Below are positions 44,046-54,749 of a stretch of 64,000 nt of DNA, piece by piece. The notes below the pieces were generated by a model. It did no database searches. It saw only the letters and a program-made list of their open reading frames with translations, and was not told the origin of the DNA. The stretch is from Alistipes sp. Lineage in GTDB: Bacteria; Bacteroidota; Bacteroidia; Bacteroidales; Rikenellaceae. The position numbers were made by a program, and so were the translations under genes. How positions within the stretch are numbered: the first letter of the stretch is position 1; each line of letters opens with the position of its first letter. The DNA lies in the NCBI GenBank assembly GCA_022767745.1, contig JALENN010000007.1, positions 1 through 64,000 of the forward strand, written 5' to 3'.

Positions 44046-44657
44046 TCAGTGGTCGGCCTCCTGGATGGTGTCGGTGTGGCCGCAGTGGCGGCAGACGCGC
44101 GTGACGATGCGCTTGTGCACGGGGCGTCCGCGTTTGGTTACGGTGCCGTCGTAGGGCAGCGTCTCGCGGTGCGTGACGTGCATGGCGTGGTGGCGTCCGC
44201 ACTTGTCGCAGCGGCCGCCGAGTATGAGTATGGCCAGCAGGGGCGTCAGCGCCGAGACGGGGATTACGAGCGCCAGCACCAGCAGCACGAGCTCAATGCC
44301 GCTGAGCGTGTCGACGAAGTCCTCCAGCTCGCGGTGCACCGAGCGGTCGGGGCGCGAACGGTATGATTCCGAGTTGCGTATGCGCATGTCGCCCGTGGCG
44401 CGCAGAAGGAGGTGCTTGGGGTGCAGCGGCGACTGCGTTACGGCGGCGATGGTGCGCGCGGGCATCGCTACCATGGCTGCGGCGGCTTCGCGCAGCGGAA
44501 GTGCCGTATGTGTGGGGCGGTGCGTTGCCGTGCTTCGGGCCGATAGGATCGGGGTGAAGATGCCGTCGGGCATGTTTGTCGGTATTGCTGCCGTCGCAGC
44601 GGCCAGGCCGGCGAGTGCCGTCGCCATAATAATGATATGTCGTATCTTTCTGATCAT
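44046..44657 (-). CDS. Small membrane protein with a C-terminal zinc-ribbon
   Basis: A 203-residue protein. An N-terminal hydrophobic segment ([18 protein letters not shown]) and a second one ([28 protein letters not shown]) flank a region of about 100 residues. The C-terminus has [45 protein letters not shown], two CxxC knuckles that should bind zinc. I do not recognise the family. The start is the ATG at 44657; the track ORF begins upstream of the promoter-proximal leader. A good promoter lies at 44798-44828. Function unknown, possibly envelope quality control or redox. Confidence 0.6.
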   Translation of the reverse strand: MIRKIRHIIIMATALAGLAAATAAIPTNMPDGIFTPILSARSTATHRPTHTALPLREAAAAMVAMPARTIAAVTQSPLHPKHLLLRATGDMRIRNSESYRSRPDRSVHRELEDFVDTLSGIELVLLVLALVIPVSALTPLLAILILGGRCDKCGRHHAMHVTHRETLPYDGTVTKRGRPVHKRIVTRVCRHCGHTDTIQEADH

Positions 44658-44797
44658 CGGCTTCGTTCCGGGTTTTGGCCCGACCCTTTCGCGTCGGCGC
44701 TGTGGCCTCCAGTCGCGGTCGAGGCGGTGGTTGCGCCCTCTGTCGCCGCGGAGCCTGGCGACTTGGCGGCAACAATGGGCAAATGACTCAAATTGTA

Positions 44798-44828
44798 CAA
44801 ATATAGTGATTGGAAGCCCGCCGAGCAA
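44798..44828 (-). promoter_or_regulatory. Promoter for the zinc-ribbon membrane protein gene
   Basis: On the minus strand TTG (44828-44826) and a perfect TATATTTG (44805-44798) are separated by exactly 20 bases. The leader would be about 135 bases. Confidence 0.6.
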
Positions 44829-45248
44829 GAAACGCGGCCTCAAAATTCGGATAATGTATGCGTAATATGCATTTTTAGAGATTTACATTCCGTAACTGCC
44901 TGCGCTGCCGTACGCATTGCGGCTATTCTGCGTGGTCTTTGTCTGATGGAAAAGGGTGCGAAAAGGTGTGTCCGCGGCTTGTCTCGGGCGTTGTCGGGCC
45001 TGCCGGCGGCGGATGCCATAATACGCTGAAAAATACCCCGTTTTTAGCGGATATATAAATAAAACATTATAATGTTGTAAATCCTATAAGCAAAAAGAAT
45101 CGCATTTGCCGTAAAGTGCTGGAAAAAGCCGAAAAAAGAGTGGTGTGGATAGTGTTATTAAAAAAAAATGCTTACCTTTGCAATCCGTTTTGGACGTTTT
45201 TGGAAACGGAATTTGATTAATTAACATTAAAGGACAAAAAGTTTTACA
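44829..45248. other. Intergenic region and leader before rpsL
   Basis: About 420 bp without a convincing gene. It becomes AT-rich toward rpsL and holds the perfect 14-bp palindrome AACATTATAATGTT at 45063-45076, about 100 bases before the -7 box. That position is too far upstream to block RNA polymerase directly but suits an activator or looping regulator. Confidence 0.45.
45153..45180 (+). promoter_or_regulatory. Promoter of the str-S10 cluster
   Basis: A perfect TACCTTTG -7 box lies at 45173-45180, with TGTTATT about 20 bases upstream and an A9 tract between them. The leader to the rpsL ATG is about 60 bases. Confidence 0.6.
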
Positions 45249-45632
45249 ATGCCAACTATTCAACAGTTAGTAAGAAACGGTCGAGTTAGCATGGAGGACA
45301 AGAGTAAGTCTCCGGCACTCGCAGCGTGTCCCCAGCGTCGCGGCGTATGTACCCGTGTGTACACTACGACCCCGAAGAAGCCCAACTCGGCTATGCGTAA
45401 GGTGGCGCGTGTAAGATTGACCAACGGCAAGGAGGTGAACGCCTACATTCCGGGCGAGGGCCACAACCTGCAGGAGCACTCAATCGTACTGGTGCGCGGC
45501 GGTCGTGTAAGGGACCTGCCGGGTGTACGTTATCACTTGGTTCGTGGAGCACTCGACTCGGCCGGCGTGGACGGTCGTCGTCAGCGTCGCTCGAAGTACG
45601 GAGCAAAGCGCCCCAAGGCCGGAAAGAAATAA
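45249..45632 (+). CDS. rpsL: 30S ribosomal protein S12 with Arg at position 88
   Basis: A 127-residue S12, part of the decoding centre. [16 protein letters not shown] and [18 protein letters not shown] are intact and Lys43 is present. Position 88, normally Lys in GGRVKDLPG, is Arg here (GGRVRDLPG, codon AGG at 45510-45512). K88R is a classical streptomycin-resistance change in Escherichia coli and mycobacteria. First gene of the str operon; rpsG follows after 36 bases. Confidence 0.97.
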   Translation: MPTIQQLVRNGRVSMEDKSKSPALAACPQRRGVCTRVYTTTPKKPNSAMRKVARVRLTNGKEVNAYIPGEGHNLQEHSIVLVRGGRVRDLPGVRYHLVRGALDSAGVDGRRQRRSKYGAKRPKAGKK

Positions 45633-45668
45633 ACCCCATAGTCAATCGCATTAATTACAAGAAATAAA

Positions 45669-46145
45669 ATGAGAAAAGCTAAGCCAAGAAAGCGAATTCT
45701 ACTTCCAGATCCCAAGTTCAACGATGTCGAGGTGACTCGTTTCGTGAACAACCTTATGCTGGATGGAAAGAAGAGTATTGCTTACACCATCTTCTACGAC
45801 AGTCTGGAGCTGGTGAGCAAGAAGATGAAGGATGCTGATAAATCTCCGCTGGAAATCTGGAAACAGGCTCTTGAGAATATCACACCCCAAGTCGAGGTAA
45901 AGTCGAAGCGTATCGGTGGTGCGACCTTCCAGGTTCCTATGGAGGTTAGACCGGAGCGCAAGATTTCGATTTCCATGAAAAACCTTGTCCTTTACTCACG
46001 CAAGCGCGCCGGTAAGTCTATGGCAGAGAAGCTCGCATCGGAGATAGTCGATGCCTACAACCAGCAGGGTGCCGCATTCAAGCGTAAGGAGGAGATGCAC
46101 CGCATGGCTGAGGCCAACAAGGCATTCGCGCATTTCAGATTCTAA
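45669..46145 (+). CDS. rpsG: 30S ribosomal protein S7
   Basis: A 158-residue S7, the primary binder of the 3' major domain of 16S rRNA and organiser of the 30S head. [42 protein letters not shown] and [39 protein letters not shown] are typical. The C-terminal AFAHFRF matches the phylum. It sits between rpsL and fusA as in most bacteria; in Escherichia coli S7 represses the str operon, but I see no matching leader structure here. Confidence 0.97.
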   Translation: MRKAKPRKRILLPDPKFNDVEVTRFVNNLMLDGKKSIAYTIFYDSLELVSKKMKDADKSPLEIWKQALENITPQVEVKSKRIGGATFQVPMEVRPERKISISMKNLVLYSRKRAGKSMAEKLASEIVDAYNQQGAAFKRKEEMHRMAEANKAFAHFRF

Positions 46146-46160
46146 TAAAGGTAACGTTAA

Positions 46161-48269
46161 ATGGCAAGAGATCTTAAATATACTCGTAACATCGGTATCA
46201 TGGCCCACATCGATGCCGGTAAGACGACCACCTCGGAGCGTATCCTCTTCTACACGGGTAAGACCCACAAGATCGGTGAGGTTCACGAGGGTGGCGCCAC
46301 CATGGACTGGATGGTTCAGGAGCAGGAGCGTGGTATCACCATCACCTCGGCTGCAACCACCGCATTCTGGCACTACAAGGACAATCAGTATCAGATCAAC
46401 CTGATCGATACCCCGGGACACGTCGACTTCACCGTTGAGGTCGAGCGTTCGCTCCGCGTGTTGGACGGTGCCGTGGCAACGTTCTGCGCCGTCGGCGGTG
46501 TCGAGCCCCAGTCGGAGACGGTATGGCGTCAGGCCGACAAGTATAACGTTCCCCGTATCGGCTACGTGAACAAGATGGACCGCACGGGTGCCGACTTCCT
46601 GGCCGTGTGCGCCCAGATCAAGGAGCACTTCGGTGCTACGGCTCTCCCGGTGGTTCTGCCTATCGGTGCCGAGGACAAGTTCGAGGGTCTGATAGACCTT
46701 ATATATAATAATGCCATCTACTACTTCGATGACAAGACCGTTCGCGACAACTTCGTGCTGAAGGAGATTCCCGACAACATGAAGGCTGAGGCCGCCGAGT
46801 GGCGCGCAAAGCTCATCGAGGAGGTTGCCTCTACCGACGAGGCCCTGATGGAGAAGTTCTTCGAGGATCCCGATTCGATCACGCCCGACGAGCTCATCGC
46901 CGCTATCCGCACCGCCACGATCAACATGTCGCTGGTGCCGATGCTCTGCGGTTCGTCGTTCCACAACAAGGGCGTGCAGAAGCTGCTTGACTCGATCATC
47001 GCCTTCCTGCCCTCGCCGCTGGATGTGCCCCCCGTTGAGGGTATCAACCCCAAGACGGAGCAGCCGGAGGTTCGCCACGCAACGGTTGACGATCCCTTCT
47101 GCGGTCTGGCATTCAAGATCGCTACGGATCCCTTCGTAGGTCGTCTGGCATTCGTTCGTGTATACTCGGGTGCTCTCGACGCAGGTTCGTACGTGCTCAA
47201 CGCACGCAGCGGCAAGCGCGAGCGTATCAGCCGTATCTATCAGATGCACGCCAACAAGCAGAACCCTCTGGAGCGCGTCGAGGCAGGTGATATCTGCGCC
47301 GCTGTCGGCTTCAAGGAGATCCGCACCGGTGATACGCTGACGGCCGAGAACGCACCTCTGGTACTCGAGCAGATGACCTTCCCCGAGCCCGTGATCGGTC
47401 TGGCCGTAGAGCCCAAGACCCAGAAGGATCTCGACAAGCTGGGCATCGCTCTGGCGAAGCTGGCCGAGGAGGATCCCACCTTCACGGTTCGTACCGACGA
47501 GGAGACCGGTCAGACGATCATCAGCGGTATGGGTGAGCTTCACCTCGATATCATCGTAGACCGTCTGCGTCGCGAGTTCGGTGTGGAGATCAACCAAGGT
47601 GCTCCCCAGGTTAACTACAAGGAGGCCCTCACCAAGACGGTTCAGCACCGTGAGGTATTCAAGAAGCAGACCGGTGGTCGCGGTAAGTTCGCCGACATCA
47701 TCTTCGAGATCGGTCCGGCCGACGAGGGCAAGACGGGTCTTACGTTCGTCGATGAGGTTAAGGGTGGTAACATCCCCAAGGAGTTCATCCCCGCCGTACA
47801 GAAGGGCTTCGAGTCGGCTATGGCCAACGGCGCCCTCGCAGGCTACTCGATCGACGCCATGAAGGTTACGCTGAAGGATGGTTCGTTCCACCCCGTGGAT
47901 TCGGATCAGCTCTCGTTCGAGATCTGCGCCCGCAACGGTTTCCGCCAGGCAGCTCCCAAGGCCGGTTCGGTCATCATGGAGCCCATCATGTCAGTCGAGG
48001 TTGTTACGCCCGAGGAGAACATGGGTGACATCATCGGCGACCTGAACAAGCGTCGTGGCCAGATCCAGGGCATGGAGTCGAAGGGTACGGCCCGCGTGGT
48101 TAAGGCGAAGGTGCCCCTGTCGGAGATGTTCGGCTACGTTACCGTACTGCGTACGATTTCGTCGGGCCGCGCAACGTCGTCGATGGAGTTCTCGCACTTC
48201 GAGGAGGTTCCCGCAAACCTCGCCAAGGAGATTATCGAGAAGAGCGGAAAGCGTAAGGATTTAGAATAA
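46161..48269 (+). CDS. fusA: Elongation factor G
   Basis: A 702-residue translocase. GTPase motifs AHIDAGKTT (P-loop), [22 protein letters not shown] and [10 protein letters not shown] are followed by domains II to V ([39 protein letters not shown]). It drives tRNA-mRNA translocation and, with RRF, ribosome recycling. It begins 15 bases after rpsG. No tuf gene follows; rpsJ is next, the usual Bacteroidetes order. Confidence 0.97.
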   Translation: MARDLKYTRNIGIMAHIDAGKTTTSERILFYTGKTHKIGEVHEGGATMDWMVQEQERGITITSAATTAFWHYKDNQYQINLIDTPGHVDFTVEVERSLRVLDGAVATFCAVGGVEPQSETVWRQADKYNVPRIGYVNKMDRTGADFLAVCAQIKEHFGATALPVVLPIGAEDKFEGLIDLIYNNAIYYFDDKTVRDNFVLKEIPDNMKAEAAEWRAKLIEEVASTDEALMEKFFEDPDSITPDELIAAIRTATINMSLVPMLCGSSFHNKGVQKLLDSIIAFLPSPLDVPPVEGINPKTEQPEVRHATVDDPFCGLAFKIATDPFVGRLAFVRVYSGALDAGSYVLNARSGKRERISRIYQMHANKQNPLERVEAGDICAAVGFKEIRTGDTLTAENAPLVLEQMTFPEPVIGLAVEPKTQKDLDKLGIALAKLAEEDPTFTVRTDEETGQTIISGMGELHLDIIVDRLRREFGVEINQGAPQVNYKEALTKTVQHREVFKKQTGGRGKFADIIFEIGPADEGKTGLTFVDEVKGGNIPKEFIPAVQKGFESAMANGALAGYSIDAMKVTLKDGSFHPVDSDQLSFEICARNGFRQAAPKAGSVIMEPIMSVEVVTPEENMGDIIGDLNKRRGQIQGMESKGTARVVKAKVPLSEMFGYVTVLRTISSGRATSSMEFSHFEEVPANLAKEIIEKSGKRKDLE

Positions 48270-48283
48270 TAACGAGTTAAAAT

Positions 48284-48589
48284 ATGAACCAGAAAATTAG
48301 AATCAAACTCAAGTCTTTCGACCACAACTTGGTGGACAAGTCGGCCGAGAAGATCGTGAAGACGGTGAAGGCTACCGACGCCATGGTTAGCGGTCCGGTG
48401 CCCCTGCCCACGAAGAAGCAGATTTTTACGGTCAACCGCTCGACGTTCGTCAACAAGAAGGCCCGCGAGCAGTTCCAGTTCTGCACCTTCAAGCGTATCA
48501 TCGACATCTATTCGTCGACGCCGAAGACCATCGACGCGCTGATGAAGCTGGAGCTTCCTTCGGGTGTAGAGGTTGAGATCAAGGTCTGA
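48284..48589 (+). CDS. rpsJ: 30S ribosomal protein S10
   Basis: A 101-residue S10 ([78 protein letters not shown]). It belongs to the 30S head and, in other bacteria, serves as the NusE antitermination factor. Fourteen bases separate it from fusA, so str and S10 genes form one run here. It is followed by a 141-bp gap with a GC hairpin before rplC. Confidence 0.97.
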   Translation: MNQKIRIKLKSFDHNLVDKSAEKIVKTVKATDAMVSGPVPLPTKKQIFTVNRSTFVNKKAREQFQFCTFKRIIDIYSSTPKTIDALMKLELPSGVEVEIKV

Positions 48590-48603
48590 TGACAATATGC
48601 ACG

Positions 48604-48637
48604 TGCGGGGCGCATCGTGAAGCGGGGCGCCCCCGCA
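48604..48637 (+). other. GC-rich hairpin between rpsJ and rplC
   Basis: TGCGGGG pairs with CCCCGCA around an internal GC-rich loop that can also self-pair (GGGGCGCCCC). It lies 15 bases after the rpsJ stop in the largest gap of the S10 operon (141 bp). It lacks a T-run, so it looks more like a leader or processing structure than a terminator. Confidence 0.4.
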
Positions 48638-48730
48638 GTGTGCAATTGCAGTGAGTAGTATTTACAAACGAAAATATAGACTCAAGAAGACAAATCACTT
48701 TAATTCAACAAACGTAATTCGACAGAAAAA

Positions 48731-49345
48731 ATGTCAGGACTAATTGGAAAGAAGATCGGAATGACTTCCGTTTACAGTGCCGAGGGTAAGAACATACCAT
48801 GCACTGTCATTGAGGCTGGTCCGTGTGTAGTTACGCAAATTAAGACGGTCGAGAAGGACTCTTACGAGGCCGTCCAGGTTGCCTATGACGACAAAAGTGA
48901 AAAACACACCAGCAACAGTTTGTTAGGTCACTTCAAGAAGGCCGGCACTACCCCCAAGCGCAAGATGGCTGAGTTCAAGGGTATGCCCGAAGTGAACCTC
49001 GGTGATACGCTCACCGTCGATATGTTCTCGGAGGAGGACTGGGTCGACGTGACCGGGATCTCGAAGGGTAAGGGCTTCCAGGGCGTAGTTAAGCGCCACG
49101 GTTTCGGCGGTGTGGGCGGTCAGACCCACGGTCAGCACAACCGTCAGCGCAAGCCCGGTTCGCTGGGTGCTTCGTCTTATCCGTCACGCGTGTTCAAAGG
49201 CAAGCGTTTGGCAGGACGTATGGGTGGCGACCAGGTGAAGGTCGTTAACCTGAAGGTATTGAAGGTTATTCCCGAGAACAACCTCATTCTGGTGAAGGGT
49301 TCGATTCCCGGGGCAAAGGGTGCTTATTTAACAATTGAGAAGTAG
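48731..49345 (+). CDS. rplC: 50S ribosomal protein L3
   Basis: A 204-residue L3 starting [81 protein letters not shown] forms the long finger that reaches the peptidyl transferase centre. It nucleates 50S assembly near the 3' end of 23S rRNA. rplD follows after one base past the stop. Confidence 0.97.
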   Translation: MSGLIGKKIGMTSVYSAEGKNIPCTVIEAGPCVVTQIKTVEKDSYEAVQVAYDDKSEKHTSNSLLGHFKKAGTTPKRKMAEFKGMPEVNLGDTLTVDMFSEEDWVDVTGISKGKGFQGVVKRHGFGGVGGQTHGQHNRQRKPGSLGASSYPSRVFKGKRLAGRMGGDQVKVVNLKVLKVIPENNLILVKGSIPGAKGAYLTIEK

Positions 49346-49346
49346 T

Positions 49347-49973
49347 ATGGAATTAGCTGTTTATAACACACAAGGACAAGAGACCGGACGCAAGGTAGTC
49401 CTTTCGGATGCGGTCTTCGGCGTGGAGGCTAATGACCACGCTATCTATCTCGACGTGAAGCAGTATCTGGCCGATCAGCGTCAGGGTACGCACAAGTCGA
49501 AGCAGCGTAACGAGGTTGCCGGTTCTACGCGCAAGCTCAAGCGTCAGAAGGGTACGGGCGGTGCTCGTTGCGGTAGCATCAAGTCGCCTCTGTTCCCGGG
49601 CGGTGGCCGCGTATTCGGTCCGGTACCCCGCGACTACAGCTTCAAGCTCAACAAGAAGCTCAAGCGTCTGGCCCGTCGCAGCGCTCTGACCTACAAGGCT
49701 CAGGCCGGTGCCATCACCGTTGTAGAGTCGCCCGCACTGGAGGCTCCCAAGACCAAGCAGGTGGAGGCCATGACCAAGGCCCTGAAGGTAGCCGACAAGA
49801 AGGTGCTTCTGGTACTGCCCGAGGGCAACGTAAACCTTCAGCTGTCATGCCGCAACATCCCCTCGGTAAAGCCTATCCTGGCTGCCAACATCAACACCTA
49901 CGAGGTAATGAACGCCAACGTACTGGTGATGGTCGAGGGTGCAGAGAACGTATTGAATGTAATGTTAGCTTAA
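49347..49973 (+). CDS. rplD: 50S ribosomal protein L4
   Basis: A 208-residue L4 (start at the ATG giving [25 protein letters not shown]; the track began four codons early). The extended loop [28 protein letters not shown] lines the exit tunnel. In gamma-proteobacteria L4 represses the S10 operon; whether that happens here is unknown. It overlaps nothing and is 13 bases from rplW. Confidence 0.97.
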   Translation: MELAVYNTQGQETGRKVVLSDAVFGVEANDHAIYLDVKQYLADQRQGTHKSKQRNEVAGSTRKLKRQKGTGGARCGSIKSPLFPGGGRVFGPVPRDYSFKLNKKLKRLARRSALTYKAQAGAITVVESPALEAPKTKQVEAMTKALKVADKKVLLVLPEGNVNLQLSCRNIPSVKPILAANINTYEVMNANVLVMVEGAENVLNVMLA

Positions 49974-49986
49974 AAACGCAAGAAAG

Positions 49987-50277
49987 ATGGAAGTGATAAT
50001 TAAGCCTATTTTGACCGAGAAAATGACGATTCAGGGCGAAAAACTGAACCGCTACGGTTTTATCGTCGACGTTAGAGCTAACAAGCTGCAGATACGCAAC
50101 GCTGTTGAGCAGATGTACAACGTCGTGGTGACGGATGTAAACACCGCCAATTACATGGGCAAGCTCAAGAGCCGCTACACGAAGGCCGGCCTGCTGGAGG
50201 GTCGCGCCAACAACTTCAAGAAGGCCGTGGTCACCTTGAAGGATGGAGACAAGATAGATTTTTACAGTAATATCTAA
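49987..50277 (+). CDS. rplW: 50S ribosomal protein L23
   Basis: A 96-residue L23 ([69 protein letters not shown]). It sits at the tunnel exit and docks trigger factor and SRP. The C-terminal [18 protein letters not shown] is normal. rplB follows after 5 bases. Confidence 0.97.
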   Translation: MEVIIKPILTEKMTIQGEKLNRYGFIVDVRANKLQIRNAVEQMYNVVVTDVNTANYMGKLKSRYTKAGLLEGRANNFKKAVVTLKDGDKIDFYSNI

Positions 50278-50282
50278 CAGAC

Positions 50283-51107
50283 ATGGCAGTAAGAAAGTTT
50301 AAGCCGGTAACAGCCGGTACGAGACATAAGATCATAGGCGCCTTCGACGAGATCACTTGCACGACGCCTGAGAAGTCGTTGCTCAGCCCCAAGAAGAGCA
50401 CTGGCGGACGTAACAACACCGGTAAGATGACCATGCGCTACATCGGCGGCGGTCACAAGCAGATGTACCGTAACGTCGATTTCAAGCGCTCGAAGGATGG
50501 CATTGCCGCTACTGTAAAGACTATCGAGTACGACCCGAACCGTACGGCCCGCATCGCCCTGGTGGTGTATGCCGACGGCGAGAAGAGCTATATCCTGGCT
50601 CCCAACGGCCTCAAGGTAGGCCAGACCGTGATGAGCGGTGCAGGAGTTGCTCCTGAGGTCGGAAACACGCTGTTCCTGAGCGAGATTCCTCTGGGAACGG
50701 TTGTACACAACATTGAACTCTACCCCGGTCAGGGTGCCGCAATGGCCCGTTCGGCCGGTTCGTATGCTCAGCTTCTGGCACGCGAAGGAAAATTCGCTAT
50801 CATCAAGTTGCCTTCAGGTGAGACTCGTATGGTACTCGTAACTTGCCGCGCTACGGTAGGCGTGGTTTCGAACATCGATCACAACCTCGAGAGCTCGGGT
50901 AAGGCAGGTCGCAAGCGTTGGCTCGGCCGCCGTCCGCGCAACCGTGGTGTCGTGATGAACCCTGTTGATCACCCGATGGGTGGTGGTGAAGGCCGCGCTT
51001 CGGGAGGTCACCCGCGTTCGCGTAAGGGATTGTTGGCTAAGGGCTATAAGACTCGTAACCCGAAGAAGACGACCTCGAAGTTCATCATTTCAAGAAAGAA
51101 AAAATAA
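50283..51107 (+). CDS. rplB: 50S ribosomal protein L2
   Basis: A 274-residue L2 required for subunit joining and peptidyl transferase function. [25 protein letters not shown] opens the RNA-binding core; the conserved His lies in [53 protein letters not shown]. Length and ends are normal. rpsS follows after 17 bases. Confidence 0.97.
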   Translation: MAVRKFKPVTAGTRHKIIGAFDEITCTTPEKSLLSPKKSTGGRNNTGKMTMRYIGGGHKQMYRNVDFKRSKDGIAATVKTIEYDPNRTARIALVVYADGEKSYILAPNGLKVGQTVMSGAGVAPEVGNTLFLSEIPLGTVVHNIELYPGQGAAMARSAGSYAQLLAREGKFAIIKLPSGETRMVLVTCRATVGVVSNIDHNLESSGKAGRKRWLGRRPRNRGVVMNPVDHPMGGGEGRASGGHPRSRKGLLAKGYKTRNPKKTTSKFIISRKKK

Positions 51108-51124
51108 TTAAATAGAGTATCATA

Positions 51125-51394
51125 ATGAGCCGTTCATTAAAAAAAGGACCATTCATTGACCCCAAGCTCGAGGCTAAGGTAGTGGCACAGGCCGAGGGGA
51201 ACAAGAAGACTGTCATCAAGACATGGTCTCGCGCAAGTATGATTTCGCCTGACTTCGTCGGTCAGACGATAGCAGTCCACAACGGAAACAAGTTCATTCC
51301 CGTTTACGTAACCGAGAATATGGTGGGCCACAAGCTGGGCGAGTTCGCCCCCACCCGCAATTTCCGTGGTCATGCAGGTAACAAGAAAAAATAG
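51125..51394 (+). CDS. rpsS: 30S ribosomal protein S19
   Basis: An 89-residue S19 ([89 protein letters not shown]). It contacts the A-site finger of the 50S and forms a complex with S13 in the head. It lies 6 bases before rplV. Confidence 0.97.
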   Translation: MSRSLKKGPFIDPKLEAKVVAQAEGNKKTVIKTWSRASMISPDFVGQTIAVHNGNKFIPVYVTENMVGHKLGEFAPTRNFRGHAGNKKK

Positions 51395-51400
51395 TAGACA

Positions 51401-51811
51401 ATGGGTTCAAGAAAAGCAATAAGAGCCGAGAAATTAAAGGCTGAAAAGAAGCAGAAGGCGATCGCCGTAATGCGTGATTGCCCGACCTCTCCGCGCAAGA
51501 TGCGTCTGGTTGCCGACATCATCCGCGGTGTTGAGATAAACAAGGCGCTTGGCATTCTTCGCTACTCGAAGAAGGAGGCGTCGATCAGAATGGAGAAGCT
51601 CCTCAAGTCGGCTATCGCCAACTGGGAGGCCAAGAACGAGGGCGAGCGTCTTGAGGACGTAACGCTGTGCGTCAAGGAGATCATGGTTGACGGCGGCCGC
51701 ATGCTCAAGCGCATCCAGGCAGCGCCTCAGGGTCGTGCTCACCGTATCCGCAAGCGTTCGAACCACGTGACCATCGTAGTAGACAAAATGGTAACCGCAG
51801 AAAACAACTAA
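51401..51811 (+). CDS. rplV: 50S ribosomal protein L22
   Basis: A 136-residue L22. [57 protein letters not shown] is the globular part and [28 protein letters not shown] the beta-hairpin that lines the exit tunnel near the macrolide site. No insertion or deletion is visible in the hairpin. rpsC follows after 4 bases. Confidence 0.97.
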   Translation: MGSRKAIRAEKLKAEKKQKAIAVMRDCPTSPRKMRLVADIIRGVEINKALGILRYSKKEASIRMEKLLKSAIANWEAKNEGERLEDVTLCVKEIMVDGGRMLKRIQAAPQGRAHRIRKRSNHVTIVVDKMVTAENN

Positions 51812-51815
51812 GCAA

Positions 51816-52550
51816 ATGGGACAGAAAGTAAATCCAATAGCAAACCGTCTTGGTATCATCAAGGGTTGGGATTCCAACTGGTATGGTGGTAAGGATTTCT
51901 CAGAGAAATTGGTAGAAGACGCTAAGATCCGCAAGTACTTGAATGTCCGTTTGGCCAAGGCAAGCATCTCGCGCATCATCATCGAGCGCACGCTCAAGCT
52001 GGTTACCGTTACCATCTCTACGGCCCGTCCGGGTATCATCATCGGCAAGGGCGGCCAGGAGGTCGACAAGTTGAAGGAGGAGCTGAAGAAGCTCACCGGC
52101 AAGGAGATCCAGATCAATATCTTCGAGGTAAAGCGTCCCGAGGTTGACGCCATGATCGTGGCCAACAACATCGCACGCCAGCTCGAGGGCCGTGTATCGT
52201 ACCGCCGCGCCATCAAGACGACCATCGCATCGACGATGCGTATGGGCGCCGAGGGTATCAAGGTACAGATCTCGGGTCGTGTAGGCGGCGCCGAGATGGC
52301 CCGCAGCGAGATGATCAAGGAGGGACGTATTCCTCTTCACACGTTCCGCGCCGACGTGGACTACTGCCTGGCCGAGGCTCTGACGAAGGTCGGTATCCTC
52401 GGAATCAAGGTTTGGATCTGCCACGGTACGGTTTACGGCAAGCGTGATCTGTTCGAGATTCAGGGCGTAGCCTCGCAGCAGGGCAACGGTGCACCCCAGC
52501 ACCGCGGCGGCAAGGGCGCTCCCCGCAAGAGACGTAATAACAACAAGTAA
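51816..52550 (+). CDS. rpsC: 30S ribosomal protein S3
   Basis: A 244-residue S3. The KH domain carries [66 protein letters not shown], and the C-terminal domain [17 protein letters not shown] lies at the mRNA entry tunnel. The Lys/Arg-rich tail ([14 protein letters not shown]) is typical of the phylum. Confidence 0.97.
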   Translation: MGQKVNPIANRLGIIKGWDSNWYGGKDFSEKLVEDAKIRKYLNVRLAKASISRIIIERTLKLVTVTISTARPGIIIGKGGQEVDKLKEELKKLTGKEIQINIFEVKRPEVDAMIVANNIARQLEGRVSYRRAIKTTIASTMRMGAEGIKVQISGRVGGAEMARSEMIKEGRIPLHTFRADVDYCLAEALTKVGILGIKVWICHGTVYGKRDLFEIQGVASQQGNGAPQHRGGKGAPRKRRNNNK

Positions 52551-52579
52551 GTAGGACCTTTTAAAGCGAAAAAACAGTT

Positions 52580-52999
52580 ATGTTACAGCCAAAAAAGACC
52601 AAGTTTAGAAGAATGCAGAAGGGTCGTATGAAGGGTTTCGCTCAGAGAGGAAACCAGCTTGCATACGGTTCGTTCGGAATCAAGGCACTTGAGTCGACCT
52701 GGATTACGGGTCGCCAGATTGAGGCGGCACGTCAGGCCATCACCCGATACATGAAGCGTGAGGGTCAGATCTGGATCCGCATCTTCCCCGACAAACCCAT
52801 CACGAAGAAGCCCGCCGAGGTACGTATGGGTAAGGGTAAGGGTAATCCGGAAGGATTCGTAGCGCCCGTAACCCCGGGACGTATCCTGTTCGAGGCCGAG
52901 GGAGTACCCTTGGAGATAGCACAGGAGGCACTTCGTCTGGGTGCGCAGAAGCTGCCTATCACGACCAAGTTTATCGTACGACGCGATTATGTTGAATAA
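52580..52999 (+). CDS. rplP: 50S ribosomal protein L16
   Basis: A 139-residue L16 ([105 protein letters not shown]). It helps position tRNA in the A site and matures the 50S late in assembly. The start and end match the family. Confidence 0.97.
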   Translation: MLQPKKTKFRRMQKGRMKGFAQRGNQLAYGSFGIKALESTWITGRQIEAARQAITRYMKREGQIWIRIFPDKPITKKPAEVRMGKGKGNPEGFVAPVTPGRILFEAEGVPLEIAQEALRLGAQKLPITTKFIVRRDYVE

Positions 53000-53019
53000 T
53001 CCCCAAAACAGAGAAAGAG

Positions 53020-53214
53020 ATGAAAAGTGCTGAAATAAAGGATATGTCGGTCCAGGACCTGCAGGAGCGCATCGAGGCCGAGAAGGCAAAGCTCGCGTCG
53101 CTGAAGGTGCAGCATGCGGTTTCGCCGGTCGAGAATCCTTCGATCATAAAGAAATCCCGCAGAGATATAGCTCGTATGCTGACGATTCTGCGTCAAAAGA
53201 ACCCTAAATGTTAA
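53020..53214 (+). CDS. rpmC: 50S ribosomal protein L29
   Basis: A 64-residue two-helix L29 ([60 protein letters not shown]) near the tunnel exit next to L23. The last residues NPKC are followed at once by the rpsQ start region. Confidence 0.96.
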   Translation: MKSAEIKDMSVQDLQERIEAEKAKLASLKVQHAVSPVENPSIIKKSRRDIARMLTILRQKNPKC

Positions 53215-53222
53215 TTACCACT

Positions 53223-53477
53223 ATGGAAAGAAATCTTAGAAAAGAGCGCATCGGGTTGGTTGTCAGCAACAAAATGGAGAAGACCATTGTGGTTGCGGTA
53301 GCGCGTAAGGTTAAGCATCCCATCTATGGCAAGTTCGTGAACAAAACTACGAAGTTCGTAGCCGAGTGCACCGACGAGAGCGTGAAGGAGGGCGATACCG
53401 TCCGCATCATGGAGACCCGCCCTCTGAGCAAGACGAAGCGTTGGAGATTAGTACAAATCATTGAAAGAGCTAAGTAG
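53223..53477 (+). CDS. rpsQ: 30S ribosomal protein S17
   Basis: An 84-residue S17 OB-fold protein ([84 protein letters not shown]). I chose the ATG at 53223 rather than the track start at 53208, which would overlap rpmC and add five atypical residues. It binds 16S rRNA helix 11 early in 30S assembly. Confidence 0.95.
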   Translation: MERNLRKERIGLVVSNKMEKTIVVAVARKVKHPIYGKFVNKTTKFVAECTDESVKEGDTVRIMETRPLSKTKRWRLVQIIERAK

Positions 53478-53479
53478 TT

Positions 53480-53845
53480 ATGATACAGCAAGAAAGTAGA
53501 TTAGTGGTAGCTGACAACAGCGGAGCGAAGGAGGTACTTTGCATCCGTGTGCTTGGCGGAACGAAGCGCCGCTACGCATCTATCGGCGATAAGATCGTCG
53601 TAGCTGTGAAGAGCGCCAGCCCGTCGGGCGACGTTAAGAAGGGAGCCGTTTCGAAGGCGGTTGTAGTACGAACGACGAAGGAGATCCGCCGTGCAAACGG
53701 ATCATACATCCGTTTCGACGACAACGCCGTAGTGCTTCTCAACAACCAGGGCGAGATGCGCGGCACGCGAATCTTCGGTCCCGTAGCACGTGAGCTTCGT
53801 GACCAGTACATGAAGATCATATCGTTGGCACCTGAAGTATTGTAA
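53480..53845 (+). CDS. rplN: 50S ribosomal protein L14
   Basis: A 121-residue L14 ([107 protein letters not shown]). It contributes to inter-subunit bridges and is the docking site of RsfS. Only 2 bases separate it from rpsQ. Confidence 0.97.
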   Translation: MIQQESRLVVADNSGAKEVLCIRVLGGTKRRYASIGDKIVVAVKSASPSGDVKKGAVSKAVVVRTTKEIRRANGSYIRFDDNAVVLLNNQGEMRGTRIFGPVARELRDQYMKIISLAPEVL

Positions 53846-53863
53846 TCAAAAAAGAAGTAAAAG

Positions 53864-54187
53864 ATGTCAGTCAAGTTACATATCAAGAAGGGGGACATGG
53901 TTTACGTCAACGCGGGCGACAACAAGGGTCAGCAGGGTAAAGTCCTGGAGGTTGATCCTGCGAAGCAGCGCGCAATCGTCGAGGGCGTAAATCTTTGCAA
54001 GAAGGCCACCAAGCCCAATGCCAAGAATCCTCAGGGTGGAATCATCGAGCAGGAGGCTCCGATCCACATCTCGAATCTGCAGGTGCTCGATCCCAAGAGC
54101 GGCAAACCCACTCGCGTCGGCCGTAAGGCGGATGACAAAGGTAAATTAGTTCGTTACGCTAAAAAGTCAGGAGAGGAGATCAAATAA
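53864..54187 (+). CDS. rplX: 50S ribosomal protein L24
   Basis: A 107-residue L24 with the KOW motif [78 protein letters not shown]. It initiates 50S assembly at the 5' end of 23S rRNA. Its stop codon shares one base with the rplE start (TAATG). Confidence 0.97.
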   Translation: MSVKLHIKKGDMVYVNAGDNKGQQGKVLEVDPAKQRAIVEGVNLCKKATKPNAKNPQGGIIEQEAPIHISNLQVLDPKSGKPTRVGRKADDKGKLVRYAKKSGEEIK

Positions 54188-54747
54188 TGGCATACGTACC
54201 AACACTCAAAACGCAGTATAAGGAGCAGATAGTTCCTGCTCTGATGAAGGAGTTTGGCTACACCAGCGTAATGCAGTGTCCCAAGCTCGAGAAGATCGTG
54301 ATCAACCAGGGTATGGGTCAGGCCGTGTCGGACAAGAAGCTCATCGACGTGGCACAGGCCGAGCTTACCCAGATCACGGGTCAGAAGGCAGTTCAAACCA
54401 AGTCGCGCAAGGATATCTCTAACTTCAAGTTGCGCCGCGGCATGCCTATCGGCGTACGTGTGACGCTCCGCCGCAACCGTATGTACGAGTTCCTGGAGCG
54501 CCTCATCGCAGTGGCTCTGCCCCGTATCCGCGACTTCAAGGGTATCAACGAGAAGTTCGACGGCAGCGGCAACTACACGCTGGGCATAAGCGAGCAGATC
54601 ATCTTCCCCGAGATCGACATCGACAAGATCACGAAGATCTTCGGTATGGAGATAACTTTCGTTACGACGGCCCAGAGCGACGAGGAGGGTTACGCCCTTC
54701 TGCGCGAGTTCGGCCTTCCTTTCAAGAACGCTAAAAAGAACCAATAG
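54187..54747 (+). CDS. rplE: 50S ribosomal protein L5
   Basis: A 186-residue L5 ([110 protein letters not shown]). It binds 5S rRNA in the central protuberance and contacts P-site tRNA. The TAATG overlap with rplX suggests coupled translation. Confidence 0.97.
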   Translation: MAYVPTLKTQYKEQIVPALMKEFGYTSVMQCPKLEKIVINQGMGQAVSDKKLIDVAQAELTQITGQKAVQTKSRKDISNFKLRRGMPIGVRVTLRRNRMYEFLERLIAVALPRIRDFKGINEKFDGSGNYTLGISEQIIFPEIDIDKITKIFGMEITFVTTAQSDEEGYALLREFGLPFKNAKKNQ

Positions 54748-54749
54748 GT

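Noticed and set aside
43873-44202. 110-codon N-terminal extension of leuS
   Set aside because: Arg/His/Pro-rich and spans the leuS -7 box; the conserved N-terminus starts at 43872.
45996-47891. 631-aa ORF opposite rpsG/fusA
   Set aside because: Antisense shadow of fusA: His/Leu/Arg-biased, no domain, and lying wholly inside a certain gene. Long antisense frames are expected in GC-rich genes.
46145-48284. Missing tuf after fusA and missing adk after secY as possible deletions
   Set aside because: From established knowledge this gene order is usual in Bacteroidetes, so I do not treat it as an anomaly.
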